In this document: one piece after another, positions 34,598-42,598 of the stretch
Position numbering within the stretch: the stretch's first letter is position 1
How the letters are laid out: each line of letters opens with the position of its first letter
Assembly (NCBI GenBank): GCA_937989565.1
Contig: CALKRM010000028.1
Location: 62,001-126,000, forward strand
Direction of reading: 5' to 3'
Source of the DNA: an uncultured Candidatus Saccharibacteria bacterium
GTDB taxonomy: Bacteria > Patescibacteriota > Saccharimonadia > Saccharimonadales > Saccharimonadaceae
Length of the DNA: 64,000 bases
The notes under the pieces: model-generated
The model's input: only the letters and a program-made list of their open reading frames with translations
Database searches by the model: none
Told to the model about the DNA's origin: nothing
Program-made: the position numbers and the translations under genes

Positions 34598-34680
34598 GCG
34601 GCGTGATGAAAATAGATTACCTTCAAATGAAAATAGTCCGCCAAGAGAGCTCTAGTCTAGACCAAAATTCTCAAGGCAAG

Positions 34681-35241
34681 CTATTTTCTGACAGGGAAGA
34701 TTAGTCCAAATAGCGCAATTCCTGTTGCGACTGACACGTTGAATGATTCTTTTTGACCGAACATCGGGATTTCTACAGTGAAGTCGCAGTTATCCAAAAG
34801 TTCTGGCGTGATTCCGTGGACTTCTTCTCCGAGTAGTAGCGCAAATTTTTCAGGCGGCTGAAATTCTGGTAGCATCACGCTGTCTTTTGATTGCTCCAGC
34901 GCGATAATTGGCAAGTTTTCTGTTCGCTGATTTTCTTTAATCCAATCATTGATATCCTCGTAAAATTCAAACGGCACCAAACTTTCCGCGCCCAAAGCGG
35001 TTTTATGAATTTGACTGGTGATTTTTTCGCGAATATGCGGCAGGCGAGGATCTTCAGATCTAATTTCTCCATCGACAAGCGCGCAAGCAGGCGCCCTGCT
35101 ACATAAACTCAATTCTGGATACGGCGTATAGCCACTAAGAATAATCTTTTTTATACCAAATCCTTCGGCTGTGCGAAAAATTGCCCCAACATTATGCGTC
35201 GAGCGAATATTGTGGACTAACAGAATAATTTCTGGATTCAT
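34681..35241 (-). CDS. SpoU/TrmH-family RNA 2'-O-methyltransferase
   Basis: This 186-residue SPOUT methyltransferase shows the three family motifs: LVHNIRSTHNVGAIFRTAEG, LLLGEEVHGITPELLD and IPMFGQKESFNVSVATGIAL. It should transfer methyl from SAM to a ribose 2'-OH of tRNA or rRNA through a knotted fold. It lacks the N-terminal L30e-like domain of RlmB, so it resembles short TrmH-like enzymes whose exact target cannot be assigned. A leaderless -10 precedes it. Confidence 0.88.
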   Translation of the reverse strand: MNPEIILLVHNIRSTHNVGAIFRTAEGFGIKKIILSGYTPYPELSLCSRAPACALVDGEIRSEDPRLPHIREKITSQIHKTALGAESLVPFEFYEDINDWIKENQRTENLPIIALEQSKDSVMLPEFQPPEKFALLLGEEVHGITPELLDNCDFTVEIPMFGQKESFNVSVATGIALFGLIFPVRK

Positions 35242-35247
35242 ATCACT

Positions 35248-35253
35248 ATTATA
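35248..35253 (-). promoter_or_regulatory. Leaderless -10 box (TATAAT) of the SpoU methyltransferase
   Basis: Minus-strand TATAAT ends exactly 6 nt before the ATG at 35241. The divergent PilB-like gene has the same arrangement 28 bp away. Confidence 0.7.
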
Positions 35254-35280
35254 TCACTCGTAAAACCGTAAGCTTTTTGG

Positions 35281-35286
35281 TATAAT
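35281..35286 (+). promoter_or_regulatory. Leaderless -10 box (TATAAT) of the PilB/GspE gene
   Basis: TATAAT ends exactly 6 nt before the ATG at 35293, and no ribosome site is present. Confidence 0.7.
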
Positions 35287-35292
35287 TTTCAT

Positions 35293-36915
35293 ATGGACGA
35301 AGATAAAATTCAGGCGCGGCGCCGTGAGCAAGATGAGGAAGCTACTCGTCGTCGAGCGTCAATTTTAGGACTTCAATATCTTGATGGGCGGGAATTTGAA
35401 GATACTTTACCTTTGCTTAAGGGTGTTTTGACGATAGAAGAAATGTATAAAGGCAGGCTGGTTCCGCTAGCCTTTAACGAGGAAGACCAATCTTATAGAT
35501 TTGGTGTTACGTCACAAACTTCCGAATCGTTGATGAAGCGGATGCGAGATCAGTATGTTGAAAATGGCAAGCGAATCTTCTTCTTCTTAATTTCTGGTTC
35601 GGCGTTTCGGTCAATTATGCTTAGGTTTGATCCGCCGAAAAAAGTGATTTACGATAACATCGAAATTGCCAAGGAAGGTGATAGCGATACTCTGGCGCAG
35701 GTTACGCAGACTTTGGCTTCTGTGGGCACGAATGACGTGTTTAATTATTTGATTGACCAAGCGGATTTGTTGGGCGCGTCGGATATTCACATTGAAAATC
35801 AGCGTGAGTCGATTCGAATTCGTATGCGTGTTGACGGAGCTTTGCACACGGTGGCGGAGCTTAGCCGGGATAGATATCGAGTGATTATGGCGACTTTGGC
35901 ATCGCGCGCGAATATTTCTACCGCTTCCAGAGAGCCTCAATCTGGGCATATGCAGCAGGAAATTCATAGAGACGGCGCATCGCATGTGCTGAATTTGCGT
36001 GTGGAAGCCGTGATGACGGTGTATGGCTTGGACTTGGTGCTTCGATTGTTTAACTTTGATGAATCAATGTTGAACTTGGATCTTTTGAATATTTCAAAGA
36101 AAGAGCGCGAGCAGATTGATGAAGTTATTTCTCATCCGCGAGGGATGTTGTTGATGGTTGGTCCTACTGGTTCGGGAAAGTCTACGACGTTATACAGTAT
36201 TTTGAATGCTCTTAATACGCCAGATCGAAAGATTATCACGCTGGAAGATCCTGTAGAAAATACGATTCCTGGGATTGCTCAGATTCCAATTGATACGACA
36301 AATGGACAGAGGTTTGCTGACGGTTTGCGCAGTGTTTTGCGTCTTGATCCAGATGTGGTGATGGTTGGTGAGATTCGCGACAATGAAACTGCGAAGACTG
36401 CGATTCAGGCGTCAATTACGGGACACTTGGTATTGTCTAGCTTCCACGCCAATTCGACTGCGGCGGCGTTTAGTCGTATGATCGATATGATTGGGCAAAA
36501 CCCGATTTTTAGCTCGGCGGTTCGGCTGGTGATTGCTCAGCGGCTGGTGAGGAGATTGTGGGATGATAGTAAGGAAGAATGTGAGCCAGATGAGGCGACT
36601 CGTAAATGGGTAAAAGAGGTTTTGAAAGATTTGCCAGAGAATGTTGATTATCCAGATTTGGATACGTTTAAGCTTTGGCGTGCGGTGCCGACAGACGACG
36701 TGCCGTTCGGTTACAAGGGGCGAATTCCAGTAATGGAGCAGTTGGTCGTGAGCGAGAATATTCAGAAATTCTTGCGTGGCGATGTTGAGGATGTTCATAC
36801 GGAAGCGATTGAAAAGGCTGCAAAAGAAGACGGCATGGTAACATTGCTTCAGGCTGGCGTATTGGCGGCTCTTCGTGGCGAAACAACGCTGGAAGAAGTC
36901 AATAGAGTAATATAA
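35293..36915 (+). CDS. PilB/GspE-family secretion or type IV pilus ATPase
   Basis: This 540-residue hexameric assembly ATPase has an N-terminal domain (about 1-140) and the linker with ASDIHIENQRESIRIRMRVD. Walker A is GPTGSGKST (290-298), the Asp box is TLEDPVENTIPGIAQI, Walker B is LRLDPDVVMVGEIRD, and the His box is ITGHLVLSSFHANST. The four-cysteine zinc motif common in PilB is not present (a single Cys in the region). Type IV pili are known in Saccharibacteria, so pilus extension is likely. No other pilus genes are adjacent. Confidence 0.9.
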   Translation: MDEDKIQARRREQDEEATRRRASILGLQYLDGREFEDTLPLLKGVLTIEEMYKGRLVPLAFNEEDQSYRFGVTSQTSESLMKRMRDQYVENGKRIFFFLISGSAFRSIMLRFDPPKKVIYDNIEIAKEGDSDTLAQVTQTLASVGTNDVFNYLIDQADLLGASDIHIENQRESIRIRMRVDGALHTVAELSRDRYRVIMATLASRANISTASREPQSGHMQQEIHRDGASHVLNLRVEAVMTVYGLDLVLRLFNFDESMLNLDLLNISKKEREQIDEVISHPRGMLLMVGPTGSGKSTTLYSILNALNTPDRKIITLEDPVENTIPGIAQIPIDTTNGQRFADGLRSVLRLDPDVVMVGEIRDNETAKTAIQASITGHLVLSSFHANSTAAAFSRMIDMIGQNPIFSSAVRLVIAQRLVRRLWDDSKEECEPDEATRKWVKEVLKDLPENVDYPDLDTFKLWRAVPTDDVPFGYKGRIPVMEQLVVSENIQKFLRGDVEDVHTEAIEKAAKEDGMVTLLQAGVLAALRGETTLEEVNRVI

Positions 36916-36952
36916 TTGACTTTATAGCCATAAACTGATAAAATATTAGTTT

Positions 36953-38524
36953 ATGAGCGAAGTTCCGGAACACTCTTATCACGATAGCGAATCTTCAGAG
37001 TCTGAAAAAGACTCTGTCTATGATTTTTTTGGTACTTTCATTAATTTTTTTGAACTTATATATGAAAAAGTGCCCAAAGATTTACCCAGATTTAAGGACT
37101 TGATTGAGAAACATAAGGATGTAATTAGTACGCTTAAGCAGGTTAAGGATGCATATGACCAGTCTCCTAAATATTTGGAGATCCGCTACGATTTTGGCGA
37201 AGTAAGTTCTCGATTGACAGAGGAATTTAATAAGGAATACGAAGCCTCATTAAACGCTTTTATGTCGTCATTGGATAAGATTTTTCCTGCTAATATAGCA
37301 GAAGTTAATGTTCCGAAATACTGCAATTTTGAGGGGTGCAAAATTCCTAAAGTAAAGAAATTTCAGAGGAATAATAATCTTAACCCAGATGTTGCCGACT
37401 CTGAATATATACGACTCGCATTAGGGACTAAGAAGGCTGTGATTGATGATGTCTATGAGGAAGACGATACTTCTTCATCTATAGAATTTGAAATAAGTCA
37501 GCCTGAATATAATCCAGTTCGTGAAAATACGGACAGATTGGTTAAGCTGTTGGCGAATTTTTCGGCGCTTAAAAGCAACGAGTTTGATGCAATGCGCGAG
37601 AGCAAGGTTGGTGTACGCATGGAACGTGTTGAAGATTTTTTTAATTATGAAAGAGACCTGAAGTGGGCGAACGCCATACTTGACTGTGTAAACGAGATGA
37701 AAGACCTGAATGAGGAGTCATGGGCTCGTAAATATACAGAGATTGTATTCGAGGAAAATTGTTCGAATGTACAAACTTTTGCTAAATCTATGGTGGAAGA
37801 AAAAGCTAAGTTAATTTTAGAGAGGGAGCTGAGGGTTCTTTCTGAAAAATTCACAACTTACAAAGTGGCACCTGAAATTGCGCGTAACTCTTTGGGTAAA
37901 GCTACCAAGAAGAAAAGGTCAAATAAACCGGAGTCGAGAGCTGAAGAAAGCTCTCGGCCGGTAGAGATTGGGTTAAAGTCGGGAGATGTTGTAGAGCTTG
38001 ATAATGAGACGTTTCCGTGGCTTAAAGAAGATTCTATTGTGAATATACTGCATATTGAGCAAGGCAACAGCGGCACTGTGGTTGCCGTAGTCGACGCGCG
38101 TACTAAAGAGGCTAAAGGGATTGAGCATGAAATGACTGGATATGAAAACAACGAGAAGAAGCAGGATATTCTGCCCATTATTAAGGAAAAATTAATTATG
38201 GCCGCCAAATGTGTGGCAACCTCAAGAAATAAGTCTGTCGGTTTGCCGGTTGGCTTAAAAAATAACAAATCAAAAGAGCTTTATCCGTTTATAATTTACG
38301 CCTGGAAAGATCGGGCGCATGATGCTAAGAGGGTTTATATGTCAAAAGTCAGCGTTGAGAATATGTCTGATAAAAGTGAGACTAAAAGATCTCTTCAGGA
38401 AACTGGAGTGACTGAAGTCATTTTATTCTTAGGAGCTTGCGACAAACAGAATCAGAAATCGTTAGTAGCTCTGTTTATGGATGGAGACGCTCGCGATGCA
38501 GCTAAGTACGGTGCTGGCGCTTAG
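36953..38524 (+). CDS. Hypothetical protein, 523 aa, no recognised domain
   Basis: This large soluble protein starts with an acidic Ser/Glu-rich segment (HSYHDSESSESEKDSVYDFF). A helical central region rich in Lys and Glu follows, and a basic serine-rich linker (KKKRSNKPESRAEESSRP, about residues 315-335). Its distinct C-terminal domain of about 185 residues begins GLKSGDVVELDNETFPWLKE. The C-terminal part has alternating strands and may be a folded module of its own. No membrane segment or signal peptide is seen. A TAAAAT-like box lies 8 nt before the ATG. Codon use is slightly more AT-rich than neighbours, hinting at an accessory gene. Function unknown. Confidence 0.65.
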   Translation: MSEVPEHSYHDSESSESEKDSVYDFFGTFINFFELIYEKVPKDLPRFKDLIEKHKDVISTLKQVKDAYDQSPKYLEIRYDFGEVSSRLTEEFNKEYEASLNAFMSSLDKIFPANIAEVNVPKYCNFEGCKIPKVKKFQRNNNLNPDVADSEYIRLALGTKKAVIDDVYEEDDTSSSIEFEISQPEYNPVRENTDRLVKLLANFSALKSNEFDAMRESKVGVRMERVEDFFNYERDLKWANAILDCVNEMKDLNEESWARKYTEIVFEENCSNVQTFAKSMVEEKAKLILERELRVLSEKFTTYKVAPEIARNSLGKATKKKRSNKPESRAEESSRPVEIGLKSGDVVELDNETFPWLKEDSIVNILHIEQGNSGTVVAVVDARTKEAKGIEHEMTGYENNEKKQDILPIIKEKLIMAAKCVATSRNKSVGLPVGLKNNKSKELYPFIIYAWKDRAHDAKRVYMSKVSVENMSDKSETKRSLQETGVTEVILFLGACDKQNQKSLVALFMDGDARDAAKYGAGA

Positions 38525-38526
38525 GC

Positions 38527-39660
38527 TTATCTAATGACATTCGCAATAGCTTCAACAACTCCCTTATCAAATGCAGTTGGGACGACTTTGTCGACGGTTG
38601 GGTTTTCGACCAGGTTAGCTAGCGCTTCAGCAGCCGCCAATTTGTGCTGATCGGTGATTTTCTTAACTCCGTGATCTAATGCGCCGCGGAAAATTCCAGG
38701 GAAGGCCAGAGAATTGTTGACTTGGTTTGGGAAGTCGCTACGACCCGTACCGATGATTGCTACGCCGGCTTGCTTGGCGACATCTGGCATAATCTCTGGA
38801 ACAGGATTTGCTAGTGCGAATACGATTGGATCTTTCGCCATTTTTTGGACTAATTCTGGAGTGAGGAGTCCTGCGCGCGATACGCCGATGAATACGTCTG
38901 CGTCGGTGATGGCGTCTTCAATTGAGCCAGATTGCGATGCATCGACGTATTCCAATAGCGCGGTTTTTTCAGCGTTCAAATCTGTGCGTGATTTTCCGAC
39001 AATTCCTCGACTATCCACCGCTACGATATTTTTTGCCCCGTAAAGATTTAACAATTTGATGATTGCTGTGCCAGCCGCGCCCGCGCCGATGACTACGAAT
39101 TTGCAATCCGCCAGGTTTCGTCCTGTCAACTTAGCGGCATTAATTAAGCCCGCCAGTACAACGACAGCCGTGCCGTGTTGATCGTCGTGGAAGACTGGAA
39201 TATCTAATTCTGCCTTCAATCGCTCTTCAATCTCAAAACATTTTGGTGCGGCGATATCTTCGAGGTTGATGGCGCCGAAGCTTGGCGCGATGGCTTTAAC
39301 GGTGGCAATAATTTCTTCTGGCTCGTGAACGTCTAGCACAATTGGGACGGCGTCGACATCGGCAAAATGCTTAAATAGCAAGGCTTTTCCTTCCATAACT
39401 GGCATGGCGGCTTTTGGTCCCAAATTACCTAAGCCCAAAATTGCTGAGCCGTCTGAGATTACGGCGACTAAATTGTTCGTCCAAGTGTATTTTGGCAAAT
39501 CGGCTGGATTTTCGGCAATTGCTTGGCTGACTGCGCCGACGCCAGGGCTGTAATAAGCGCTAAGTTTATCGCGATTAAGCTCCTCTTTATCTCTGAGGCT
39601 AGTCGTAATTTTACCTTTGTATTTTTCGTGTAGTTCGAGTGCTAATTTATTGTAATCCAT
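38527..39660 (-). CDS. Malic enzyme (NAD(P)-dependent, decarboxylating)
   Basis: This 377-residue short bacterial-type malic enzyme converts malate to pyruvate and CO2. It has YYSPGVGAVSQAIAENP, the NAVISDGSAILGLGNLGPKA-type segment with the conserved GLG, and PVFHDDQHGTAVVVLAGL for metal binding. The dinucleotide-binding VVIGAGAAGTAIIKLL is also visible. It lacks the C-terminal phosphotransacetylase domain of MaeB. The start at 39660 is taken instead of 39678 because a TATAAT sits 6 nt before it. In a reduced metabolism it may supply NADPH or pyruvate. Confidence 0.92.
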   Translation of the reverse strand: MDYNKLALELHEKYKGKITTSLRDKEELNRDKLSAYYSPGVGAVSQAIAENPADLPKYTWTNNLVAVISDGSAILGLGNLGPKAAMPVMEGKALLFKHFADVDAVPIVLDVHEPEEIIATVKAIAPSFGAINLEDIAAPKCFEIEERLKAELDIPVFHDDQHGTAVVVLAGLINAAKLTGRNLADCKFVVIGAGAAGTAIIKLLNLYGAKNIVAVDSRGIVGKSRTDLNAEKTALLEYVDASQSGSIEDAITDADVFIGVSRAGLLTPELVQKMAKDPIVFALANPVPEIMPDVAKQAGVAIIGTGRSDFPNQVNNSLAFPGIFRGALDHGVKKITDQHKLAAAEALANLVENPTVDKVVPTAFDKGVVEAIANVIR

Positions 39661-39666
39661 AACTAT

Positions 39667-39672
39667 ATTATA
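39667..39672 (-). promoter_or_regulatory. Leaderless -10 box (TATAAT) of the malic enzyme gene
   Basis: Minus-strand TATAAT ends exactly 6 nt before the ATG at 39660, which decides the start. Confidence 0.7.
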
Positions 39673-39688
39673 CTCCAATTTTATTTAA

Positions 39689-39717
39689 TTGATATTTCTT
39701 CAGATTTGTGTTATTAT
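39689..39717 (+). promoter_or_regulatory. Promoter of rplS
   Basis: TTGATA (39689-39694), a 17-nt spacer and TATTAT (39712-39717). Transcription from here gives a leader of about 100 nt before rplS, which is unusual among the mostly leaderless genes of this window. Confidence 0.55.
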
Positions 39718-39723
39718 CTTATG

Positions 39724-39823
39724 TAATTGTACGAGAGTTAAATATTCGAGCCTTGTTTGATGTGGAGCCGCAGAGGTACAACTGCGTGGCCAGTCGGAGC
39801 GAGTTCGGAAGATAGGAAAAATT
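39724..39823 (+). promoter_or_regulatory. Structured leader of rplS (possible autoregulatory element)
   Basis: The leader contains a hairpin with CCGCAG (39768-39773) pairing with CTGCG.GG (39782-39789), followed by the GC-rich stretch CCAGTCGGAGCGAGTTCGG. L19 leaders that bind the ribosomal protein are known in other bacteria. Whether this one belongs to that class cannot be judged by eye. Confidence 0.4.
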
Positions 39824-40345
39824 ATGAGTTTTGAGTTAATCAACAAAATCAACCAAGCACAAAAAAAGCAAGCAGTTGTCGATGCTCGCAGCGGTGACAC
39901 AGTTCGCGTTTACCAGAAAATTAAGGAAGGCAACAAAGAGCGTATTCAGATGTTCGAGGGTGTTGTTATTCGTACCGACAATAAAGAATCACACACATCA
40001 CGCATTACGGTTCGAAAGATCGCTTCAGGCGTTGGCGTTGAAAAGTCATTCTTGATACACAGTCCACTTATTGAGAAGATTGAGATTGTTCGTCGCGCTA
40101 AGGTTCGCCGCAAGTTCTTGAGCTTCCTTCGCCAGCGTAGCGGTAAGTCAGCTCGCTTGACGGCTAAGAATTTCGATCGCGTTGCTGTTAATGACATTCA
40201 TGACGTTAAGGCAGAAGCGGAAGCTGAACGCTTGAAGGAAGAAGCTGCTCAGGCTGCTGCTGCAAAACAAGCTGAAAAAGATGCCGCTCAGGCTGAACTT
40301 GACGCCAAGGCCGCTGAAGTTGCAGCTCGCCATAAAGACGCGTAA
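39824..40345 (+). CDS. rplS: 50S ribosomal protein L19 with C-terminal extension
   Basis: This is L19, which sits at the 30S-50S interface. The conserved body includes GDTVRVYQKIKEGNKERIQM, FEGVVIRTDN, SFLIHSPLIEKIEIVRRAKV and FLRQRSGKSARL. At 173 residues it is about 55 longer than usual. The extra C-terminus (after about residue 120) is Ala/Glu/Lys-rich, e.g. EAERLKEEAAQAAAAKQAEK, and should form a long helix. A terminator follows. No trmD or rimM neighbours, unlike in many bacteria. Confidence 0.95.
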   Translation: MSFELINKINQAQKKQAVVDARSGDTVRVYQKIKEGNKERIQMFEGVVIRTDNKESHTSRITVRKIASGVGVEKSFLIHSPLIEKIEIVRRAKVRRKFLSFLRQRSGKSARLTAKNFDRVAVNDIHDVKAEAEAERLKEEAAQAAAAKQAEKDAAQAELDAKAAEVAARHKDA

Positions 40346-40365
40346 TTGTCAATTGGTTAATCGTT

Positions 40366-40397
40366 AAAACCGTCTCTTAATCTGAGGCGGTTTTCTC
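40366..40397 (+). terminator. Intrinsic terminator after rplS
   Basis: AAAACCGTCTC pairs with GAGGCGGTTTT around a 7-nt loop, with T residues at the 3' side. It immediately precedes the next promoter. Confidence 0.85.
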
Positions 40398-40401
40398 ATG
40401 T

Positions 40402-40407
40402 TATAAT
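40402..40407 (+). promoter_or_regulatory. Leaderless -10 box (TATAAT) of the 165-aa membrane protein gene
   Basis: TATAAT ends exactly 6 nt before the ATG at 40414, right after the rplS terminator. Confidence 0.7.
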
Positions 40408-40413
40408 CTCAAT

Positions 40414-40911
40414 ATGGCAATATTTCATTATATATCCGTCCTTGTTCCGACGACTTTGGCTGTGGCGACGCCTTATGTTTTGAAGAAAAACGGCTTTGAT
40501 AATGAGAAAAAATATCGCTGGGTACTTTACGTAGCGTGTTTGTTGTTTTTCATATCTTGGTATTTGCCATCGCCGTTAATTGACGGACAGGACACTAGTT
40601 TTACGACGCACTTTGTGGGCGGTGGGCTATTTACGGGGCTGTTCTGGGCATATTTGGTTTCGTCGATGAAATGGCGGGCGCATTGGCTGGTGATGGCGTT
40701 TTCAGTCTTCGCTTTAGTTTCGGCGCTGGGTTGCATTAACGAACTGGCGGAATTATTTATGGTCAAGGTGGGCTTGGCGAGCATAAAATTGGACGACACG
40801 AATTGGGATATTTTGGCGAATACATTAGGCGCGGCAACAGTTTGGATTGGCTGGATTGTTGCGGATTTTATAACGAAAAAGGGAAGATTGTCGGGTGATT
40901 CTGGGAATTGA
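40414..40911 (+). CDS. Multi-pass membrane protein, 165 aa
   Basis: About four hydrophobic segments are visible: YISVLVPTTLAVATPYVL, WVLYVACLLFFISWYL, a third in GGGLFTGLFWAYLVSSM and a longer VMAFSVFALVSALGCINELA. A final GAATVWIGWIVADF follows. Conserved-looking acidic and His residues face loops (TTHFVGGG, NELAELF). The pattern is reminiscent of small VanZ-like or DUF2238-type membrane proteins, but I cannot assign one. It overlaps rnhB by 17 nt. Confidence 0.6.
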   Translation: MAIFHYISVLVPTTLAVATPYVLKKNGFDNEKKYRWVLYVACLLFFISWYLPSPLIDGQDTSFTTHFVGGGLFTGLFWAYLVSSMKWRAHWLVMAFSVFALVSALGCINELAELFMVKVGLASIKLDDTNWDILANTLGAATVWIGWIVADFITKKGRLSGDSGN

Positions 40912-41884
40912 TGAAGTCGGGCGCGGCGCGTGGGCTGGACCGTTGGTGATTGGCGCGGTGGTTTTGGGTGGCGCTGAAATTGAGGGGCTTGATGATAGTA
41001 AAAAATTGACCAAAAAACGACGTGAATTGCTCGATGAGAAAATTCGCGAGCAAGCGTCGGCTTGGGCGTTGGGCTGGGTTTCTGCTGAGGAGCTGGATGA
41101 AATAGGGATGAGCGAGGCGCTTAAGCTGGCGACGCGTCGCGCAGTTAAAGAAATCCAGGCGAAATGTCGGAAAAATGGCTCTACGTTTGATGAGATTGTT
41201 ATCGATGGGACGGTCAATTTTTTGACGGGCACACCGCTAGAAAAGTATGTAACAATTATAGCGAAAGCCGACGGTCTGATTCCGAGCGTTTCGGCGGCGT
41301 CGATTATTGCTAAGGTGGCTCGTGATAAGTTTATGGCGAAGCAGGATAATATTTATCCGGGATATGATTTTTCTTCGCACGTTGGTTATGGTGTGGCGAA
41401 GCACCGAGTGGCTATTGATAATCTGGGTGTGACTCCGCTACATCGGCTGAGTTTTGCACCGTTGGCTAAATATGCTAATACTGGGGCGAATTCGCAGAAT
41501 GCGTCTGACGACGGAAAATCTAAAAACCAGCAAAAAGACACAACGCGTCAAATTGGCGATAAAGGTGAGCAAGCGGCGGCGGATTGGTTGGCGACTGATG
41601 GTCATGAGATTATAGAACGGAATTGGCGGACACGATATTGCGAAATTGATATTGTTAGTAAAAAAGACAAAGTTTTATATTTTACAGAGGTAAAATATCG
41701 TAAAAATGACGATTTCGGCGATGGCTTGGCGGCGATTACAAATAAAAAACAGCAGCAAATGCGTTTTTCTGCAGAGATGTTCACTGCCAAAAATGCGCAG
41801 TATGAAAGCTGTGATATGCAAATGCTGGCAATTTCTGTCGATGGAAATCCGCCCGTAGTTGAAGAGTGTGTGATGTTTGAATAA
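40895..41884 (+). CDS. rnhB: Ribonuclease HII fused to a YraN-like endonuclease domain
   Basis: This 329-residue two-domain protein has RNase HII at residues about 1-195: ILGIDEVGRGAWAGPLVIGA with catalytic Asp and Glu, IVIDGTVNFL, KADGLIPSVSAASIIAKVAR and HVGYGVAKH. It removes ribonucleotides and RNA from RNA-DNA hybrids. After a polar linker (about 200-215) comes a UPF0102/YraN module: GDKGEQAAADWLATDGHEII, RNWRTRYCEIDIVSK and YFTEVKYRK, a PD-(D/E)xK-like nuclease core. Elsewhere these are usually separate neighbouring genes. Here they form one uninterrupted frame. Confidence 0.88.
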   Translation: MILGIDEVGRGAWAGPLVIGAVVLGGAEIEGLDDSKKLTKKRRELLDEKIREQASAWALGWVSAEELDEIGMSEALKLATRRAVKEIQAKCRKNGSTFDEIVIDGTVNFLTGTPLEKYVTIIAKADGLIPSVSAASIIAKVARDKFMAKQDNIYPGYDFSSHVGYGVAKHRVAIDNLGVTPLHRLSFAPLAKYANTGANSQNASDDGKSKNQQKDTTRQIGDKGEQAAADWLATDGHEIIERNWRTRYCEIDIVSKKDKVLYFTEVKYRKNDDFGDGLAAITNKKQQQMRFSAEMFTAKNAQYESCDMQMLAISVDGNPPVVEECVMFE

Positions 41885-41935
41885 AAGTTCGCTTTCGTCG
41901 TTTCCGACTCATCGGCATAGACACGCATCTATGGA

Positions 41936-41991
41936 GCAAACATGACAAGTGAGAGAATCTGACGGAGAGTCTACAGACTCGCCATGTTTGC
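41936..41991 (-). terminator. Nested inverted repeat at the 3' end of the 131-aa island gene
   Basis: GCAAACATG (41936-41944) pairs with CATGTTTGC (41983-41991) and encloses an inner hairpin GAGTC-TACA-GACTC (41967-41980). It starts 15 nt past the minus-strand stop. No T-run follows. The architecture, an outer stem around an inner hairpin, resembles the 3' end of island 3. Confidence 0.5.
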
Positions 41992-42005
41992 GAGGTTATT
42001 GCCTG

Positions 42006-42401
42006 CTACTCCTGGTTGTTGGAGAAGTAGACGACAACGTAAGGATCGGAAGCAGTTCCCCAAGCAATTTTCACCGGGTCGGATTCTACGAATTTGAATT
42101 CAACGTCACAGACCTTCTCTTCGAGGCTCTGGAGTTTCTCAAGGAGCGCCTTACGGCACCTGGGATTGTTGACTGCTGGGGTGATTCGACGATCATGATC
42201 ACAGATCCAGATCTTATCTGGAAGCTTACCTTCCGTCAAGTATCTGTCGACTGCGACTTTTCTGACTTCCTCGCAGAACTCAGGGATCCCCTCTTTGAAG
42301 AAACGGGAGACTTCATTTCTCCTGAGTGCCTCCATCTTCTTCTCTGTTTCCTTGAGGTTGGCAGCCCTCTTTGCCTTGACTTCATCGGTAATAAACGACA
42401 T
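42006..42401 (-). CDS. 131-aa hypothetical protein, GC-rich island 4
   Basis: This charged, mostly helical protein begins MSFITDEVKAKRAANLKETE with heptad-like Lys/Glu repeats (about residues 5-40). Its C-terminal part is strand-rich (KVCDVEFKFVESDPV, DPYVVVYFSNN). Cys residues occur in PEFCEEV, IWICDHD and NPRCRK, without a clear metal motif. I recognise no family. Codon use is GC-rich (AAG, GAG, CTT/CTC, GAC). GAGGAG lies 11 nt before the ATG. It shares its promoter type with the 67-aa gene at 15.4 kb. Confidence 0.6.
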   Translation of the reverse strand: MSFITDEVKAKRAANLKETEKKMEALRRNEVSRFFKEGIPEFCEEVRKVAVDRYLTEGKLPDKIWICDHDRRITPAVNNPRCRKALLEKLQSLEEKVCDVEFKFVESDPVKIAWGTASDPYVVVYFSNNQE

Positions 42402-42511
42402 TGTAGTACTCTCTCCTCATCTGGGCGAACGCCCGTGCTGGAAACACTGATCAACGCCCGGATGGCATAGATCGAAGATGAGGTTTCGGGATATTTCTTA
42501 AAATATCGCAA
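42236..42511 (-). CDS. Overlapping upstream frame with strong ribosome site (possible leader or small protein)
   Basis: A TTG at 42511 follows GGAGGTGAG, the strongest ribosome site in the island. It opens a 91-codon frame that runs into the 131-aa gene in another frame. The first 36 residues (MRYFKKYPETSSSIYAIRAL...) precede that gene and look like ordinary protein, while the overlapping part is Arg/Ser-rich and probably shadow. A translated leader that controls access to the 131-aa start, or a real overlapping small gene, are both possible. Confidence 0.35.
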   Translation of the reverse strand: MRYFKKYPETSSSIYAIRALISVSSTGVRPDEERVLQCRLLPMKSRQRGLPTSRKQRRRWRHSGEMKSPVSSKRGSLSSARKSEKSQSTDT

Positions 42512-42598
42512 AATCTCACCTCCGGTTTATAAACTCTCTCAACTTGTCAAAGTGCGCTTTCGGACAAAACATTTGTTCCGTCAACAAAAGCTAATATA

